From assembly GCF_029960785.1 (NCBI RefSeq), contig NZ_JASBQE010000015.1, positions 1-64,000 on the forward strand: DNA of 64,000 bases. The letters run 5' to 3'. Positions 16,365-25,948 of this stretch are shown in pieces. The notes under the pieces were generated by a model. That model was not told where the DNA came from. It was given only the letters and a program-made list of their open reading frames with translations, and ran no database searches. Both the position numbers and the translations under genes were made by a program. Each line of letters opens with the position of its first letter. Within the stretch, counting starts at the first letter, position 1. Origin of the DNA: Polyangium sp. 15x6. Lineage in GTDB: Bacteria; Myxococcota_A; Polyangia; Polyangiales; Polyangiaceae.

Positions 16365-19300
16365 ATGGCTTATGGTTCCGAACCGTCGAGAACCCCGTTG
16401 TCCCGGGGGTTGCTCCCCCTGTTCGTGGTGCCTTTCTTATTCGTGCTCCTGGCCTGCAGCCAGGGAGCCGACGATCTTCCTCCGCGCGGCTCGGACCCGT
16501 CGATGGGCGGCGACAATGGCGTGGGGGGCGCGGGAGAAGGCGGTTTTGGGGGCGAAGGCGGATCGGGCGGCGCGCCGGCGCTTTGCCAGGAGGGCCAGAA
16601 GAAGACGTGCACCGTGGAGCTCGGCGAGCACAACGGCGTGAAATCGTGCTTCAAGGGCGTCCACGTCTGCAAGAATGGCAAGTGGGGGCCGTGCCAGGAG
16701 GACAAGGCTTCCCTCGCCCCGGGCGGCGCGCCCAGTGAAAAACCCGCGCCTCCGGGCAGCAGCGTCCTCGCCGATTGCGCGAACAACCCCTGTGATCCCT
16801 CGTGCCAGGTCTTCGACGAGGATCCGCCCGGGGGGCTCAAGCCGTTCGCGCAGACGCCCATTTTCACGTGGCAGACGGGTGATCTCGGCAATTATCCGCC
16901 GGACCTCGTCGCGCAGGGCGTGGGCCAGCCTTGCGACGAGGGCGTCGATTGCCAGTTCAATCAATACTGCTCGGCGCCGGTGTTCGGCACGTGCAACCAC
17001 AACAAGTGCGCCGTCGGCGCGCCGCTCGGGTACGGCTGCGATCCCTGCGTGGACGACATCTGCGCCATCGACCCGACGTGCTGCGAGACGTCGTACGGCG
17101 GGACGTGCGGCCACGATTACTGCGAGGTCGGCGCGAAGCTCACGGACGGCTGCGACCCGTGCGTCAGCGCGATCTGCGACGTCGATCCGAAGTGCTGCGG
17201 TCTGCCGACCTGGGGCACTTGCAGCCACGATTATTGCAAGACGGGCGGCTCGCTCACGACCAATTGTGATCCTTGCGCGGCGACCGTCTGCGCCGACGAT
17301 CCGAAATGCTGCAACCTGGGCACGACCGGCACGTGCTCGCACGGGTATTGCTCGACGGGCGCCGCGCTCGTCCCGGGGTGCCATTCGTGCGTGGCCGACA
17401 TCTGCGCCGCCGAGCCGAAGTGTTGCGACTTCACGCCGGGCACGGTCGCTTGCACGCACGATTACTGCATCACGGGCTCGAAGCTCAACGCGGCCTGCGA
17501 TCCGTGCGTCGCCGCGGTGTGCGCCGCGCAGCCGAGCTGCTGCAACAATACCTGGAACTCGACCTGCGTGAACCTCGTCGCGTCGGTCTGCCAGCAGAAC
17601 GACAAGTGCCCTTCGCCGAAATGGACGTCGTCCTGCGTGGACAAGGTCACGACCGTCTGCGGAAACTCGTGCACCGCGGGCTGGGCGCAGCGATGCGTCG
17701 ACAAGGTCCCCGCCTTGTGCGGCAAATCCTGCGATCCGGCGAGCTGGACCGCGGACTGCGTGGACAAGGTCGGCAGCGTGTGCGGCAAATCGTGCGGGCC
17801 GTTCGCGTGGGACTCGGCCTGCGTGGGCATGGTCGACACCGTCTGCGGCGCGAAGTGCTACCAGGATCCGCCTTGCTCCCACAACAAATGCGACTCGGGC
17901 GAAAAGCTCGATCCGGCGTGCGATTCGTGCGTCGCCACGATCTGCCAGGAGCTGCCCGATTGCTGCAACGTCGCCTGGACGAACCTCTGCGTCGACCGCG
18001 TGAAGACGCTGTGCGGCCAGGGCTGCCCGGTCAAAGGCGACTGCGTGCCTTGGTTGCCTGGACAGACCGATCCGGAGTGCGCCGGCTACGACCTGTCGAT
18101 CGGCGTGCCCTGCAGCGGGTCGGTGCCGGTGTGCAACCACGGAAACACCGCGGTCCCCGCGGGCGTGAAGCTCATCCATTACGCCGCGGGCTCCGGCCAG
18201 TTCGGCAAATGCAACCCGAACCAGGCGCTCGCCGGCGTCCAGAGCTGCACGACGCCGAGCCCCATTCCGCCTGGGAAATGCATCAACGTCCCGGCCGCGA
18301 GCTGCGGCCTCGGCGCCTCGAAGCGCGAGATCATGGTGAACCCGCCGAGCTACGGCGGCTACACGCAGCTCGACGAATGCCTGTGCCTCGACAACTGGGC
18401 GTCGTTCGCGCCGAACGTCGCCTGCGGCTCGCCGAGCTGCTCGAACACGACGACCGCGACGGTCAAGCGCGTGAACATGTTCGTCGCCCTCGACCGCTCG
18501 GGCTCGATGACCACGGACATCGGCGGCGGCGAGACGCGCTGGTCGGCGACCGTGAAGGCGCTGAAGAAATTCTTCCAGGATCCCGGCTCGGCCGGCCTCG
18601 GCGTCGCGCTCCGGTTCTGGCCCGACAACGCGCCGGTCTCGGGCTGCAACGACACGAGCTGCAGCGCCACGGCCTGCCGGTCGCCGCTCGTCGACGTCGG
18701 CATCCTGACGCTGCAATCGGCGCCGGCCGACGCCCAGGAGAAGAAGCTCGTCGACGCCGTGAACGGGAAATCGCCGAACGGCAACACGCCCATGTACCCC
18801 GCGCTCTCGGGCGCGACGCAATGGGCCATCAATTACAAGAATGCGAACCCGAACGAGGACGCCATCGTGGTCTTCGCGACCGACGGCGATCCGGTCGGCT
18901 GCAACGAGAACGAGTCGGACATCTCCGACCTCGCGGGCAATGCGTTCTCGACCAAGGGCATCAAGACGTACGCGATCGGCATCCAGGGCGCGAACCAGGC
19001 GTTCATGAACCAGATCGCATCGAAGGGCGGCACGAAAAAAGGCTTCTTCGTCGCGCCCGGCGGGAACGTCGAGAACGAGCTGCTCTCGGCGCTGATCCAG
19101 ATCAAGGGCGATACGCTCTCCTGCGATTTCGTGGTCCCGAACGGCGGCGTTTACGATCCGAGCGCCGCGAAGGTCACCTTCACGCCGACGTCGGGCGCGC
19201 CGGTGGTCCTCGGCAACGTGGCCTCCGCGGGGGCCTGCGGGGCGGGCTGGTATTACGACGACCCGGCGAACCCGGCCCAGCTCAAGCTTTGCCCCTCGAC

Positions 19301-19748
19301 CTGCCAGACGGTCCTGAACGACGCGGGCGCCAAGCTCTCCGTCGATCTCGGCTGCCCCGGCGGATACGATCCCGCGACGTACACGTACAAATACGAGGCA
19401 GAGTGTCCGCAGGGAACCAAGGTCCAATGGGGCTTCCTCGCGTACGACACGCTCACGGCCGCCGATACGAACGTCGTCTGGAAGGCGCGCACGGCGAACG
19501 CGGAGGCGGCCCTCGCCGCCGCGACGTACAAGACCCTCGCGACCGCGAAGGCCTCGCCCAACACGCAGGTTTGTCCGATGGGCGGTCCGGCGCCGTGCCC
19601 GATCTCCCTCTACGACAAACTGGGCCAGGCCGACGCGCAGCGGAGCCACCTCGAGCTCTCGATCACCTTGAATCCCGCGTCGAACAAGAGCGCGGCGGCC
19701 ATCGTGAAGAGCTGGGACCTCAGCTACTCCTGCCCGGACTCCGAATGA
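16365..19748 (+). CDS. Cys-rich repeat lipoprotein with von Willebrand A domain
   Basis: This 1127-residue surface or periplasmic lipoprotein has signal LLPLFVVPFLFVLLAC with lipobox VLLAC. Residues about 200-520 hold at least seven 35-45-residue Cys-rich units of the type HDYCxxGxxLxxxCDPCVxxICxxxPxCC, plus shorter units with 'WTxxCVDKVxxVCGxSC'. A VWA domain begins near residue 700 ('NMFVALDRSGSM'), with a complete MIDAS DxSxS. GGAGG 9 nt before ATG 16365 favours this start over ATG 16335. It overlaps the next lipoprotein gene by 4 bp. The disulfide-rich stalk plus metal-dependent adhesion domain suggests cell-surface or matrix binding; this is inference. Confidence 0.85.
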   Translation: MAYGSEPSRTPLSRGLLPLFVVPFLFVLLACSQGADDLPPRGSDPSMGGDNGVGGAGEGGFGGEGGSGGAPALCQEGQKKTCTVELGEHNGVKSCFKGVHVCKNGKWGPCQEDKASLAPGGAPSEKPAPPGSSVLADCANNPCDPSCQVFDEDPPGGLKPFAQTPIFTWQTGDLGNYPPDLVAQGVGQPCDEGVDCQFNQYCSAPVFGTCNHNKCAVGAPLGYGCDPCVDDICAIDPTCCETSYGGTCGHDYCEVGAKLTDGCDPCVSAICDVDPKCCGLPTWGTCSHDYCKTGGSLTTNCDPCAATVCADDPKCCNLGTTGTCSHGYCSTGAALVPGCHSCVADICAAEPKCCDFTPGTVACTHDYCITGSKLNAACDPCVAAVCAAQPSCCNNTWNSTCVNLVASVCQQNDKCPSPKWTSSCVDKVTTVCGNSCTAGWAQRCVDKVPALCGKSCDPASWTADCVDKVGSVCGKSCGPFAWDSACVGMVDTVCGAKCYQDPPCSHNKCDSGEKLDPACDSCVATICQELPDCCNVAWTNLCVDRVKTLCGQGCPVKGDCVPWLPGQTDPECAGYDLSIGVPCSGSVPVCNHGNTAVPAGVKLIHYAAGSGQFGKCNPNQALAGVQSCTTPSPIPPGKCINVPAASCGLGASKREIMVNPPSYGGYTQLDECLCLDNWASFAPNVACGSPSCSNTTTATVKRVNMFVALDRSGSMTTDIGGGETRWSATVKALKKFFQDPGSAGLGVALRFWPDNAPVSGCNDTSCSATACRSPLVDVGILTLQSAPADAQEKKLVDAVNGKSPNGNTPMYPALSGATQWAINYKNANPNEDAIVVFATDGDPVGCNENESDISDLAGNAFSTKGIKTYAIGIQGANQAFMNQIASKGGTKKGFFVAPGGNVENELLSALIQIKGDTLSCDFVVPNGGVYDPSAAKVTFTPTSGAPVVLGNVASAGACGAGWYYDDPANPAQLKLCPSTCQTVLNDAGAKLSVDLGCPGGYDPATYTYKYEAECPQGTKVQWGFLAYDTLTAADTNVVWKARTANAEAALAAATYKTLATAKASPNTQVCPMGGPAPCPISLYDKLGQADAQRSHLELSITLNPASNKSAAAIVKSWDLSYSCPDSE

Positions 19749-20899
19749 AACGATCGATCCTCGTGCTTGGTCTCTTCGTGACGGCCCTCGCCGCGTGCGG
19801 CGAGGGCGCAGGCCTCCCGCCGCGCGGCAATACGGCTTCGAGCAGTTCGTCCGGCGCGGGACCGGGGGGCGCGGGTGGGCAAGGCGGAGCGGGCGGCGGC
19901 GCCGGCGGCGCCGGCGGGCAGGGCGGCGCCGGAGGTCAAGGCGGCGAGGGTGGCAAACCCGCGCCCATTTGCGGCGATGACGCGCTCGATCCCGGCGAAG
20001 AATGCGACGACGGGAACAGCGACGCCGGCGACGGTTGCTCGCCGGAATGCACCGTGGAGCTCGGTGAAATCGAGCCGAACGACACGCCCGGCCAGGCGAA
20101 CCCTTACAAGGACCCCTTCCCGGCGAAAATGGACGCCGAAGGGGACGTCGATTTCGTCTCCTTCACGGTCGCGGCCGCGAATAGGAGCGTGATCGCGCGT
20201 ATCCTCGACGTCGGCGACGGAGGGTGCGCCACGGGCGCGATCGACACGATCCTCGAAGTGCGCGGGGCGGACGGGACGACGGTCCTCGCGAGCGACGACG
20301 ACGCCGGGGAGGGAGCTTGCTCGCGCGCCGTCCTGCCGAGCCTCGCGCCCGGATCTTATTTCGCGCGTGTCGTGGCCTCGGCCTCCGCGTCGAGCCCCAC
20401 GTTCGTGTATCGATTGCGCATCGACCAGGTCGTCGACGTCTGCGGCGACGGGCAGAAGACGCCCGCCGAGGCCTGCGACGACGGCAATACGTCGCCGGGT
20501 GACGGGTGCAGCCCGACCTGCTCGATCGAGATCACGGAGACCGAGCCCAACGGCACCGCCGCGACGGCCGACGCCTTTTCGGAGCCGTGGAACGGGGTGC
20601 TCACGCCGCTCGGGGACGTCGACGTGGTGTCCGTGGTCCTGGGCGCGCCGGCGGCGAGCCTGACGGCGACCACGACCGATCAAGGCACGAATGCCTGCGC
20701 CGCGAAAACACTCGACACGATCGTCGATATCCTCGCGCCCGACGGCACGACCGTGCTCGCCACGGGGGACGACATCGTGGGCAACTGCGGATCCGCGCTC
20801 GCGAAGAACCTCGCGGCGGGCACGTATTTCGTGCGCACGCGCGGCGGCTCCCTCGCCGGGAACCCGAGCCCGTACGGCCTTCAGATCGTCATCCAGTAG
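19745..20899 (+). CDS. lipoprotein with myxococcal Cys-rich repeats and PPC-like domains
   Basis: The 384-residue product starts at ATG 19745, sharing ATGA with the previous stop, so translation is coupled. A lipoprotein signal (MKRSILVLGLFVTALAAC) leads into a long Gly/Ala linker, then two alternating modules. Each has a Cys-rich repeat (CGDDALDPGEECDDGNSDAG type, starting near 76 and 233) followed by a beta-sandwich like pre-peptidase C-terminal domains ('EIEPNDTPGQANPY', 'TEPNGTAATADAF', 'LAPGSYFARV', 'LAAGTYFVRT'). This is a binding or structural exoprotein and has no enzyme motif. It is likely the partner of the VWA lipoprotein. Confidence 0.85.
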   Translation: MKRSILVLGLFVTALAACGEGAGLPPRGNTASSSSSGAGPGGAGGQGGAGGGAGGAGGQGGAGGQGGEGGKPAPICGDDALDPGEECDDGNSDAGDGCSPECTVELGEIEPNDTPGQANPYKDPFPAKMDAEGDVDFVSFTVAAANRSVIARILDVGDGGCATGAIDTILEVRGADGTTVLASDDDAGEGACSRAVLPSLAPGSYFARVVASASASSPTFVYRLRIDQVVDVCGDGQKTPAEACDDGNTSPGDGCSPTCSIEITETEPNGTAATADAFSEPWNGVLTPLGDVDVVSVVLGAPAASLTATTTDQGTNACAAKTLDTIVDILAPDGTTVLATGDDIVGNCGSALAKNLAAGTYFVRTRGGSLAGNPSPYGLQIVIQ

Positions 20900-20917
20900 G
20901 TTTTTCCGGCGAAGGCG

Positions 20918-22510
20918 TCAGCGCGGCAGGCAATCCCGGCAGCGCTCGGCGCCGTTCGCGGGGAGCGACGAGCAACGATCGCGGAGACGCGACACGAGCT
21001 TCGCAAATTCGGGGTCGTCCTTCAGCGCCGCGAGCGCGGATTTTACTTGCTCGGCGCGCGTCCGGTTTCTCCCCTGGAACCCGTCCGGGAGTGCGAACGC
21101 GAGCTCGTAGAACGCCTCGGCCTGGGCGAGGAGATAGGCGCGCGGCGGCGGGCCTTCGAGCGCCGCGTGGAAGAGGATGTCGTTCGTGATCCACTGCAGC
21201 CGCGTCGCGCGCCCGCCAGCGCCCTCGCGGGCTCTCTGCGAGTAGATCCGCGCCTCCTCGATGCGCCCGAGCTCCTTCTCGATCGCCGAGATCATCGAGT
21301 ACCAGTAATGCGGCGTGTCCGAGCGCTCGGCCTCCGCCTTCAGCATGTTTCGAGCTTCGTCGTGCGCGCCCACGCGCCTGAGGAGGTACGACGCCGTCGA
21401 GACGACCGAATACCGCTCCTCGGGGGTCTTCGCTTCGCGATCGGCGCGCGCCACGGCGGCGAGGACGTCGGCCCGGAGCGGCTCGGGCACGGGGCCCTCG
21501 GGGTTTTCGTGCCGGAAAAAATCGATCGAGGGCCCCACGGCCGCGAGCCGGACGTCGACGGACGCGCCCTCGCGTGACCGGAGCGAAGCCGCGGCCGCGA
21601 GCCATTTCGTTTTCCACGTGAGATAGGCCGCGTCCTTGCGATCCGCGGCGAGCCAGGCCGCGAGGGCTTCGGCCCGGTGATTGACGAGCGAGCGCGCGGC
21701 CCACGTGGTCTCGGCGTTCGAGAAAATGAGATCGAGGTACGAAGGGGCGCTCGCGGCGGCGGCGCGAGTCTCGTCCGCGAGCGTCGGATCCCGCCGATCC
21801 GACGAGGCGAGCCCGAGGAGCGTGCCCGCGAGCAGGGCGCGCTCGCGGTTCATGGTGGAAGGACAAACCTCGATCGCCTTGCGCAGGGCCGCGAGGATCC
21901 GCGTCTGGCTCCACGTCTCCTCGGGCAAGAGCTCCCACGCCGCGTGGGCGAGCGTGCTGCAATCCTCCGCGCTCGGCTTGCCCTCGTCGAGGCGCGCGGC
22001 CGCCGCCCGGAAGCTCTGCGCCTTGCCGCGCACCGCCCCGAGCGCGCGATCGAGCTCGTCGATGTCGACGCTCCCGTTCAAGCGCAGGAGCTCCTCGCGC
22101 TCGGGGCTCAGCACCAGGATCGTCGGATAACTCGACACGGAGAGCGCCTCGCCCACGCGTTGCGCGTCTTCCGTGTCGCCGTCGAGGTGGACGGGCACGA
22201 AATCACGCATCATCTCGGCGAAACGGGGCTTCGAGAAGACCTCCGATTTCAGATCGTTGCACGGCGGGCACCAGGCCGCGCCCCAGTACAGAAAGACGAG
22301 CTTGCCCTCGGCGCGCGCCCGGACGAATGCGCGGTCGGGGGTGAGGTCGGCCCAGGGCCCGGGAAAAGAATGTGAGGCCGGGGCCGTCGCGGACGCCGTC
22401 GTCGCGGCCGCGGGACGCTCTTCCGGCGCAGGCGCGCGCTTGCTGCACGCGGCCGCGAGCGCGAGCGCCGCGAACAGAGAACCTCGAAGCGCAGCGCGGC
22501 CGTCTCGCAT
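20918..22510 (-). CDS. lipoprotein with N-terminal thioredoxin-like domain
   Basis: This 530-residue protein has a lipoprotein signal (LFAALALAAACSK) and a Pro/Ala/Thr linker. A thioredoxin-fold domain follows with redox motif WCPPC in 'FLYWGAAWCPPCNDLKSEVF' and the cis-Pro loop 'VSSYPTILVL'. The last 350 residues are helical, TPR-like, with little sequence signature. It probably acts as a periplasmic thiol oxidoreductase. The cysteine pair is intact and the domain resembles the thioredoxin_7/DUF255-like group. Its stop is 18 bp from the stop of the convergent Cys-rich lipoprotein gene, so a redox enzyme lies next to two disulfide-rich proteins; a functional link is speculative. Confidence 0.85.
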   Translation of the reverse strand: MRDGRAALRGSLFAALALAAACSKRAPAPEERPAAATTASATAPASHSFPGPWADLTPDRAFVRARAEGKLVFLYWGAAWCPPCNDLKSEVFSKPRFAEMMRDFVPVHLDGDTEDAQRVGEALSVSSYPTILVLSPEREELLRLNGSVDIDELDRALGAVRGKAQSFRAAAARLDEGKPSAEDCSTLAHAAWELLPEETWSQTRILAALRKAIEVCPSTMNRERALLAGTLLGLASSDRRDPTLADETRAAAASAPSYLDLIFSNAETTWAARSLVNHRAEALAAWLAADRKDAAYLTWKTKWLAAAASLRSREGASVDVRLAAVGPSIDFFRHENPEGPVPEPLRADVLAAVARADREAKTPEERYSVVSTASYLLRRVGAHDEARNMLKAEAERSDTPHYWYSMISAIEKELGRIEEARIYSQRAREGAGGRATRLQWITNDILFHAALEGPPPRAYLLAQAEAFYELAFALPDGFQGRNRTRAEQVKSALAALKDDPEFAKLVSRLRDRCSSLPANGAERCRDCLPR

Positions 22511-22612
22511 GACGTTCGTCCGATCCCGAGCGGAGCGTATCGCGGGCCCGAGAGGGCGTCCACGCGTTGCCCCGGATGACAGCCGCCGCGGCCGCCGCTA
22601 CCATCGGCCGCG

Positions 22613-23683
22613 ATGCTCCTCTCTCCGCTGGCCCGTGCCCGCGTCAAGGTCGCCCGTACCCTCGCGGACGCCATTCGCAGCTCGAAAGGGCTCTCCGCGC
22701 GCCTCCTCGGCTTCCGCGCGCGGCCGGTCGAGGGCTGCACCGTCGATCCGGACCTCGCGCTGATGCTCGCGCTCGACGACGTCCTGAAATCGAGCGACCT
22801 CCGCAGCTTCGCGCCGCACGTGGCGCGCGCGCGCATGGCCGAGTCCGTGTGCATGGTGGAGATCCCGCGCCTCGAGGGCGTCTCCGTATCCGACATGCGC
22901 CTGCGCGGCGATGCCGGTCCGATCCCGGCCCGGAAATATGTGCCGGAGGGCCTCGCCGCGCCTTCGCCGTGCGTGGTCTTCTACCACGGCGGCGGGTTCG
23001 TCACGGGCGACCTCGACACGCACGACACGTTTTGCCGGCAGCTCGCCGTCGAGGGCCGCGTGCGGGTCATCGCCGTCGACTACCGCCTCGCGCCCGAGCA
23101 CCGCTTCCCCGCGGCCGTCGACGACGCGGTCGCCGCCTTCCGCGACATCGCCGCGCGCGCGGCCGATTTCGGCGTCGATCCGGCGCGGATCGCGGTCATG
23201 GGCGACAGCGCGGGCGGCAACCTCTCCGCGGTCGTCTCGCTGAAGACGCGCGGCGAAGCCCACAAGCCCGCGCTGCAGGTGCTCCTCTACCCCGGGCTCG
23301 ACGCGACCTGCGCGCACCGCTCGCACGCGGTGTATGCGAACGGCTGGATGCTCACGAAGGGGATGATCGACTGGTATTACGAGCATTATTTCGGCCTCGA
23401 TCCGGCGGTCCGCCGCCACCCCGACGGCTCGCCGCTCCTCGCGCCGAGCGTCGAGGGCGCGCCGTCGGCGCTCGTGTTCACGGCGGGATTCGATCCCCTG
23501 CGGGACGAGGGCGCCGCGTACGTCGAGCGCCTCACGGCCGCGGGCGTCCCCGCGCGACACGTCTGCCACGAGTCGATGATCCACGGCTTCGTGCTCATGG
23601 GAGGCGTCGCGCCCCCTTGCCGCGAGGAGACCTCGCGCATCATCCGCGAGGCATCCGCGGCCCTACGGAACGGTTTTTCCTGA
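22613..23683 (+). CDS. alpha/beta hydrolase, HSL/Aes-type esterase
   Basis: This 356-residue enzyme has the hormone-sensitive-lipase family motifs: HGGG oxyanion loop in 'VVFYHGGGFVTGDLDTHD', 'AVDYRLAPEHRFPAAVDD', nucleophile elbow GDSAGG, 'GFDPLRDEG' with the acidic residue and 'MIHGFVLMGG' with the His. It has no signal peptide and is likely a cytoplasmic carboxylesterase on short-chain esters. Its 3' end overlaps the convergent Cys-cluster gene by 21 bp. Confidence 0.92.
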   Translation: MLLSPLARARVKVARTLADAIRSSKGLSARLLGFRARPVEGCTVDPDLALMLALDDVLKSSDLRSFAPHVARARMAESVCMVEIPRLEGVSVSDMRLRGDAGPIPARKYVPEGLAAPSPCVVFYHGGGFVTGDLDTHDTFCRQLAVEGRVRVIAVDYRLAPEHRFPAAVDDAVAAFRDIAARAADFGVDPARIAVMGDSAGGNLSAVVSLKTRGEAHKPALQVLLYPGLDATCAHRSHAVYANGWMLTKGMIDWYYEHYFGLDPAVRRHPDGSPLLAPSVEGAPSALVFTAGFDPLRDEGAAYVERLTAAGVPARHVCHESMIHGFVLMGGVAPPCREETSRIIREASAALRNGFS

Positions 23684-24445
23684 GGAACCCGGGCGCACGT
23701 TCGTCTCGATCCATTCGGCGTCCTTCGCCGCCGAGAACACGGGCAGCCGCTTGTGCCAGCGCTCGCCGGCGGTGGGCCTTTCGAGCGTGATCCGGAGCGC
23801 CGCGATGAGCTCGAGCGGCGTGCCGTCCCGGCCCGCGTCGAAGCATGCCTTGCCGAGCCCCGCGAGCACGGCCTGCGCGAGCTCGTAGCCGATCGCCCAT
23901 TGCGGCGGCGTTTGCTTTCCGGCCGGCGCTTCCCAGTACCGCTCGCAAGCGCCTGCGTCGTAGGACGTCCAGCTCCGGCACACGAGCGGCCGCGCCGCAT
24001 GCACGCCGCAGCCGCCGTCCGCGTCGAGCAGCGGACAGGACACGTGCGCCGCGGCTCGCGCAGCGCGCGAGAGCCCGCGCGTCCGGGCGTCGGCCGCCTG
24101 CACGCGGCCGAGCAAGTCCGCGAGCTCCTCGGGCGAACGCGTGGCCCGGAGGTGCGCGGCGATGCGGAGAACCTCGGGCGCCACGACGAGCACCTTGGCC
24201 TGACAACACGTCGAGCAGCCGCGACGGCACGCGATCGGCGCGTCGGGCGGCTCGTGCGCGTGCGCGGTCGCCGTGAGCGCCTCCGCGCGCTCGCTCGCGA
24301 TCCGCGCGGCCTCGATCGCGCGCTCCGTGCCCTCCGCGACGAGCGGCGCGAGCGCCTGGCTCTCGCCCTCCGCGATGCCGACGTAGATCTCGGGCGAATA
24401 CCGGCTCGGGCGCGCGAGCGGCAAGGAGCGGCGTTCGTCCGTCAT
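23663..24445 (-). CDS. YkgJ-family cysteine-cluster protein
   Basis: This 260-residue cytoplasmic protein has Cys residues in 'ACRRGCSTCCQAKVLV', then 'CPLLDADGGCGVHAARPLVCRSW' and later 'CERYW'. This is the CxxxCxxCC ... C ... C ... RPxxCR pattern of YkgJ/UPF0153 proteins, thought to bind zinc or an Fe-S cluster. Function is unsettled. ATG 24445 is chosen because the upstream open frame is compositional filler; 108 bp separate it from the divergent small gene. It overlaps the esterase stop by 21 bp tail to tail. Confidence 0.82.
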   Translation of the reverse strand: MTDERRSLPLARPSRYSPEIYVGIAEGESQALAPLVAEGTERAIEAARIASERAEALTATAHAHEPPDAPIACRRGCSTCCQAKVLVVAPEVLRIAAHLRATRSPEELADLLGRVQAADARTRGLSRAARAAAHVSCPLLDADGGCGVHAARPLVCRSWTSYDAGACERYWEAPAGKQTPPQWAIGYELAQAVLAGLGKACFDAGRDGTPLELIAALRITLERPTAGERWHKRLPVFSAAKDAEWIETNVRPGSSGKTVP

Positions 24446-24553
24446 GGACCAGGGGATATCAGCACCACGCGCGTCCCGCCAAGTCGGGCAGATCCCGCGG
24501 CGGGCAAGCGCGGCCCGCACTTCCCGTGTAGACTGCCCCGTGGTACTGCCGCC

Positions 24554-24892
24554 ATGACCCATTACCTCGACGCGATCATCTCGGCGATCCGGGACGCCGG
24601 GCAGCACCTCGACGCCGCCAAGGTCTGGCTCGGCCGCGCGGAGAAGGCCGCCGGCTCGACGTGGCAGATGCCGCTCTTCGGGGCCGCGGAAGAGGCGCAC
24701 GCCGCGGCGCGGGCGCGGCTCGACGCGGCGGAGGCGTCTCTGCGCGAGCTCGGCCCCGCGGACAAGCTCCCGCCCGTCCTCGATGAGCTCCCGAGCCGCG
24801 TCTCGGCTTTGCGCCGCGCCCTCCACGCCTCCGAGAAGCGGCTCATCGACGCCGCGCTCCTCGCGGCCGCTCGTCCGCTCGGGCACGCCTGA
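24554..24892 (+). CDS. small helical protein of unknown function
   Basis: This 112-residue soluble protein (MTHYLDAIISAIRDAGQHLD...) is predicted all helical with heptad-like Ala/Leu/Arg spacing and no Cys or membrane segment. It is 62 bp upstream of the bestrophin gene on the same strand and could be cotranscribed. I recognise no family; codon usage is typical of the window. Confidence 0.55.
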   Translation: MTHYLDAIISAIRDAGQHLDAAKVWLGRAEKAAGSTWQMPLFGAAEEAHAAARARLDAAEASLRELGPADKLPPVLDELPSRVSALRRALHASEKRLIDAALLAAARPLGHA

Positions 24893-24954
24893 TTGCCGTT
24901 GGTGCACCAACGGCATCGTGCTAAGGCCCGCCGCCTCGCGCGGGATCGTGCCCC

Positions 24955-25902
24955 ATGATGGTGACGGAAAAACGATATTCCTGGCTGCGCCTGCTCCTCA
25001 AGTACCGCGGGACGGCGCTGTCGCGGATCCGTGGCCGCATGGCCCTCACCACCTTGCTCGCCGTCGGGGTGACCGTCACCGATCTGAAGTACGGGTTTTT
25101 CCACCCGGACCTCACGACGATCCCGTTCACGCTCATCGGCCTCGCGCTCAGCATCTTCCTCGGCTTCCGGAACAACACGAGCTACGACCGCTTCTGGGAG
25201 GGCCGAAAGCTCTGGGGCGGCCTCGTCAACACGACCCGCACGATCACGCGCCAGATCCTCACGCTCGTGAACGATCCGGCCGATGGCGCCCCCGACAGCG
25301 ACGCCGTCGCGGCGTTTCGACGGGAGATGGTCTATCGGATCATCGGCTACACGCACGCGCTTCGGCTGCACCTCCGGGATCAGGATCGGCTGGAGGAGAT
25401 CGAGCCGTTCCTCGCGGCGACCGAGATCGACGGATTGCGGGGCGAGCTCAATCGACCCACGGCGATCCTCCAATCGGCCGCCTTCCGCCTGCGCGACGCC
25501 TGGCAGCGCGGCTGGATCCACCCCTACCACCTGTCCGTGCTGGAGCAGAGCCTCACCACCCTCACGGACCTCCAGGGCGGCTGCGAGCGTATCAAGAGCA
25601 CGCCGATCCCGCTCTCGTACACCTCGCTCATTCACCAGCTCGTGGCCATTTATTGCTTCGCGCTGCCGTTCGGGATCGCGAAGACGGTCGGGGTGTTCAC
25701 GCCGGTCGTGGTCGGGATCGTGGCGTATGCGTTCTACGGCCTCGACGCGATCGGCGACGAGATCGAAAACCCCTTCGGCACGGACGCGAACGATCTGCCG
25801 CTCTCGGGCCTCTCGCGCATGATCGAGGTGAACCTCCGGCAGCGGCTCGGCGAGACGGATCTGCCGCCCCTGCTCAAGCCGAAGGGCGGCCTCCTGACCT
25901 GA
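24955..25902 (+). CDS. bestrophin-family anion channel
   Basis: At 315 residues this has the usual bacterial bestrophin (UPF0187) length. It has the N-terminal 'KYRGTALSRIRGRMALTTLLAVGV' helix, then 'TIPFTLIGLALSIFLGFRNNTSYDRFWEGRKLWG', the conserved RNN.S.DR.WE.R..WG signature, and later 'PIPLSYTSLIHQLVAIYCFALPF' with the channel-neck proline-rich turn. It is an inner-membrane pentameric channel for anions (some bacterial members pass cations). ATG 24955 and ATG 24958 are equally possible starts. Confidence 0.93.
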   Translation: MMVTEKRYSWLRLLLKYRGTALSRIRGRMALTTLLAVGVTVTDLKYGFFHPDLTTIPFTLIGLALSIFLGFRNNTSYDRFWEGRKLWGGLVNTTRTITRQILTLVNDPADGAPDSDAVAAFRREMVYRIIGYTHALRLHLRDQDRLEEIEPFLAATEIDGLRGELNRPTAILQSAAFRLRDAWQRGWIHPYHLSVLEQSLTTLTDLQGGCERIKSTPIPLSYTSLIHQLVAIYCFALPFGIAKTVGVFTPVVVGIVAYAFYGLDAIGDEIENPFGTDANDLPLSGLSRMIEVNLRQRLGETDLPPLLKPKGGLLT

Positions 25903-25948
25903 TCGGCGCTTGCGTCTCCGCCGGTCCGGGGGCGACAATCGCCCGCGG

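Noticed and set aside
16437-19649. 1070-codon minus-strand frame
   Set aside because: Antisense to the VWA lipoprotein; no start context and no family resemblance, while the plus strand has clear Cys repeats and MIDAS.
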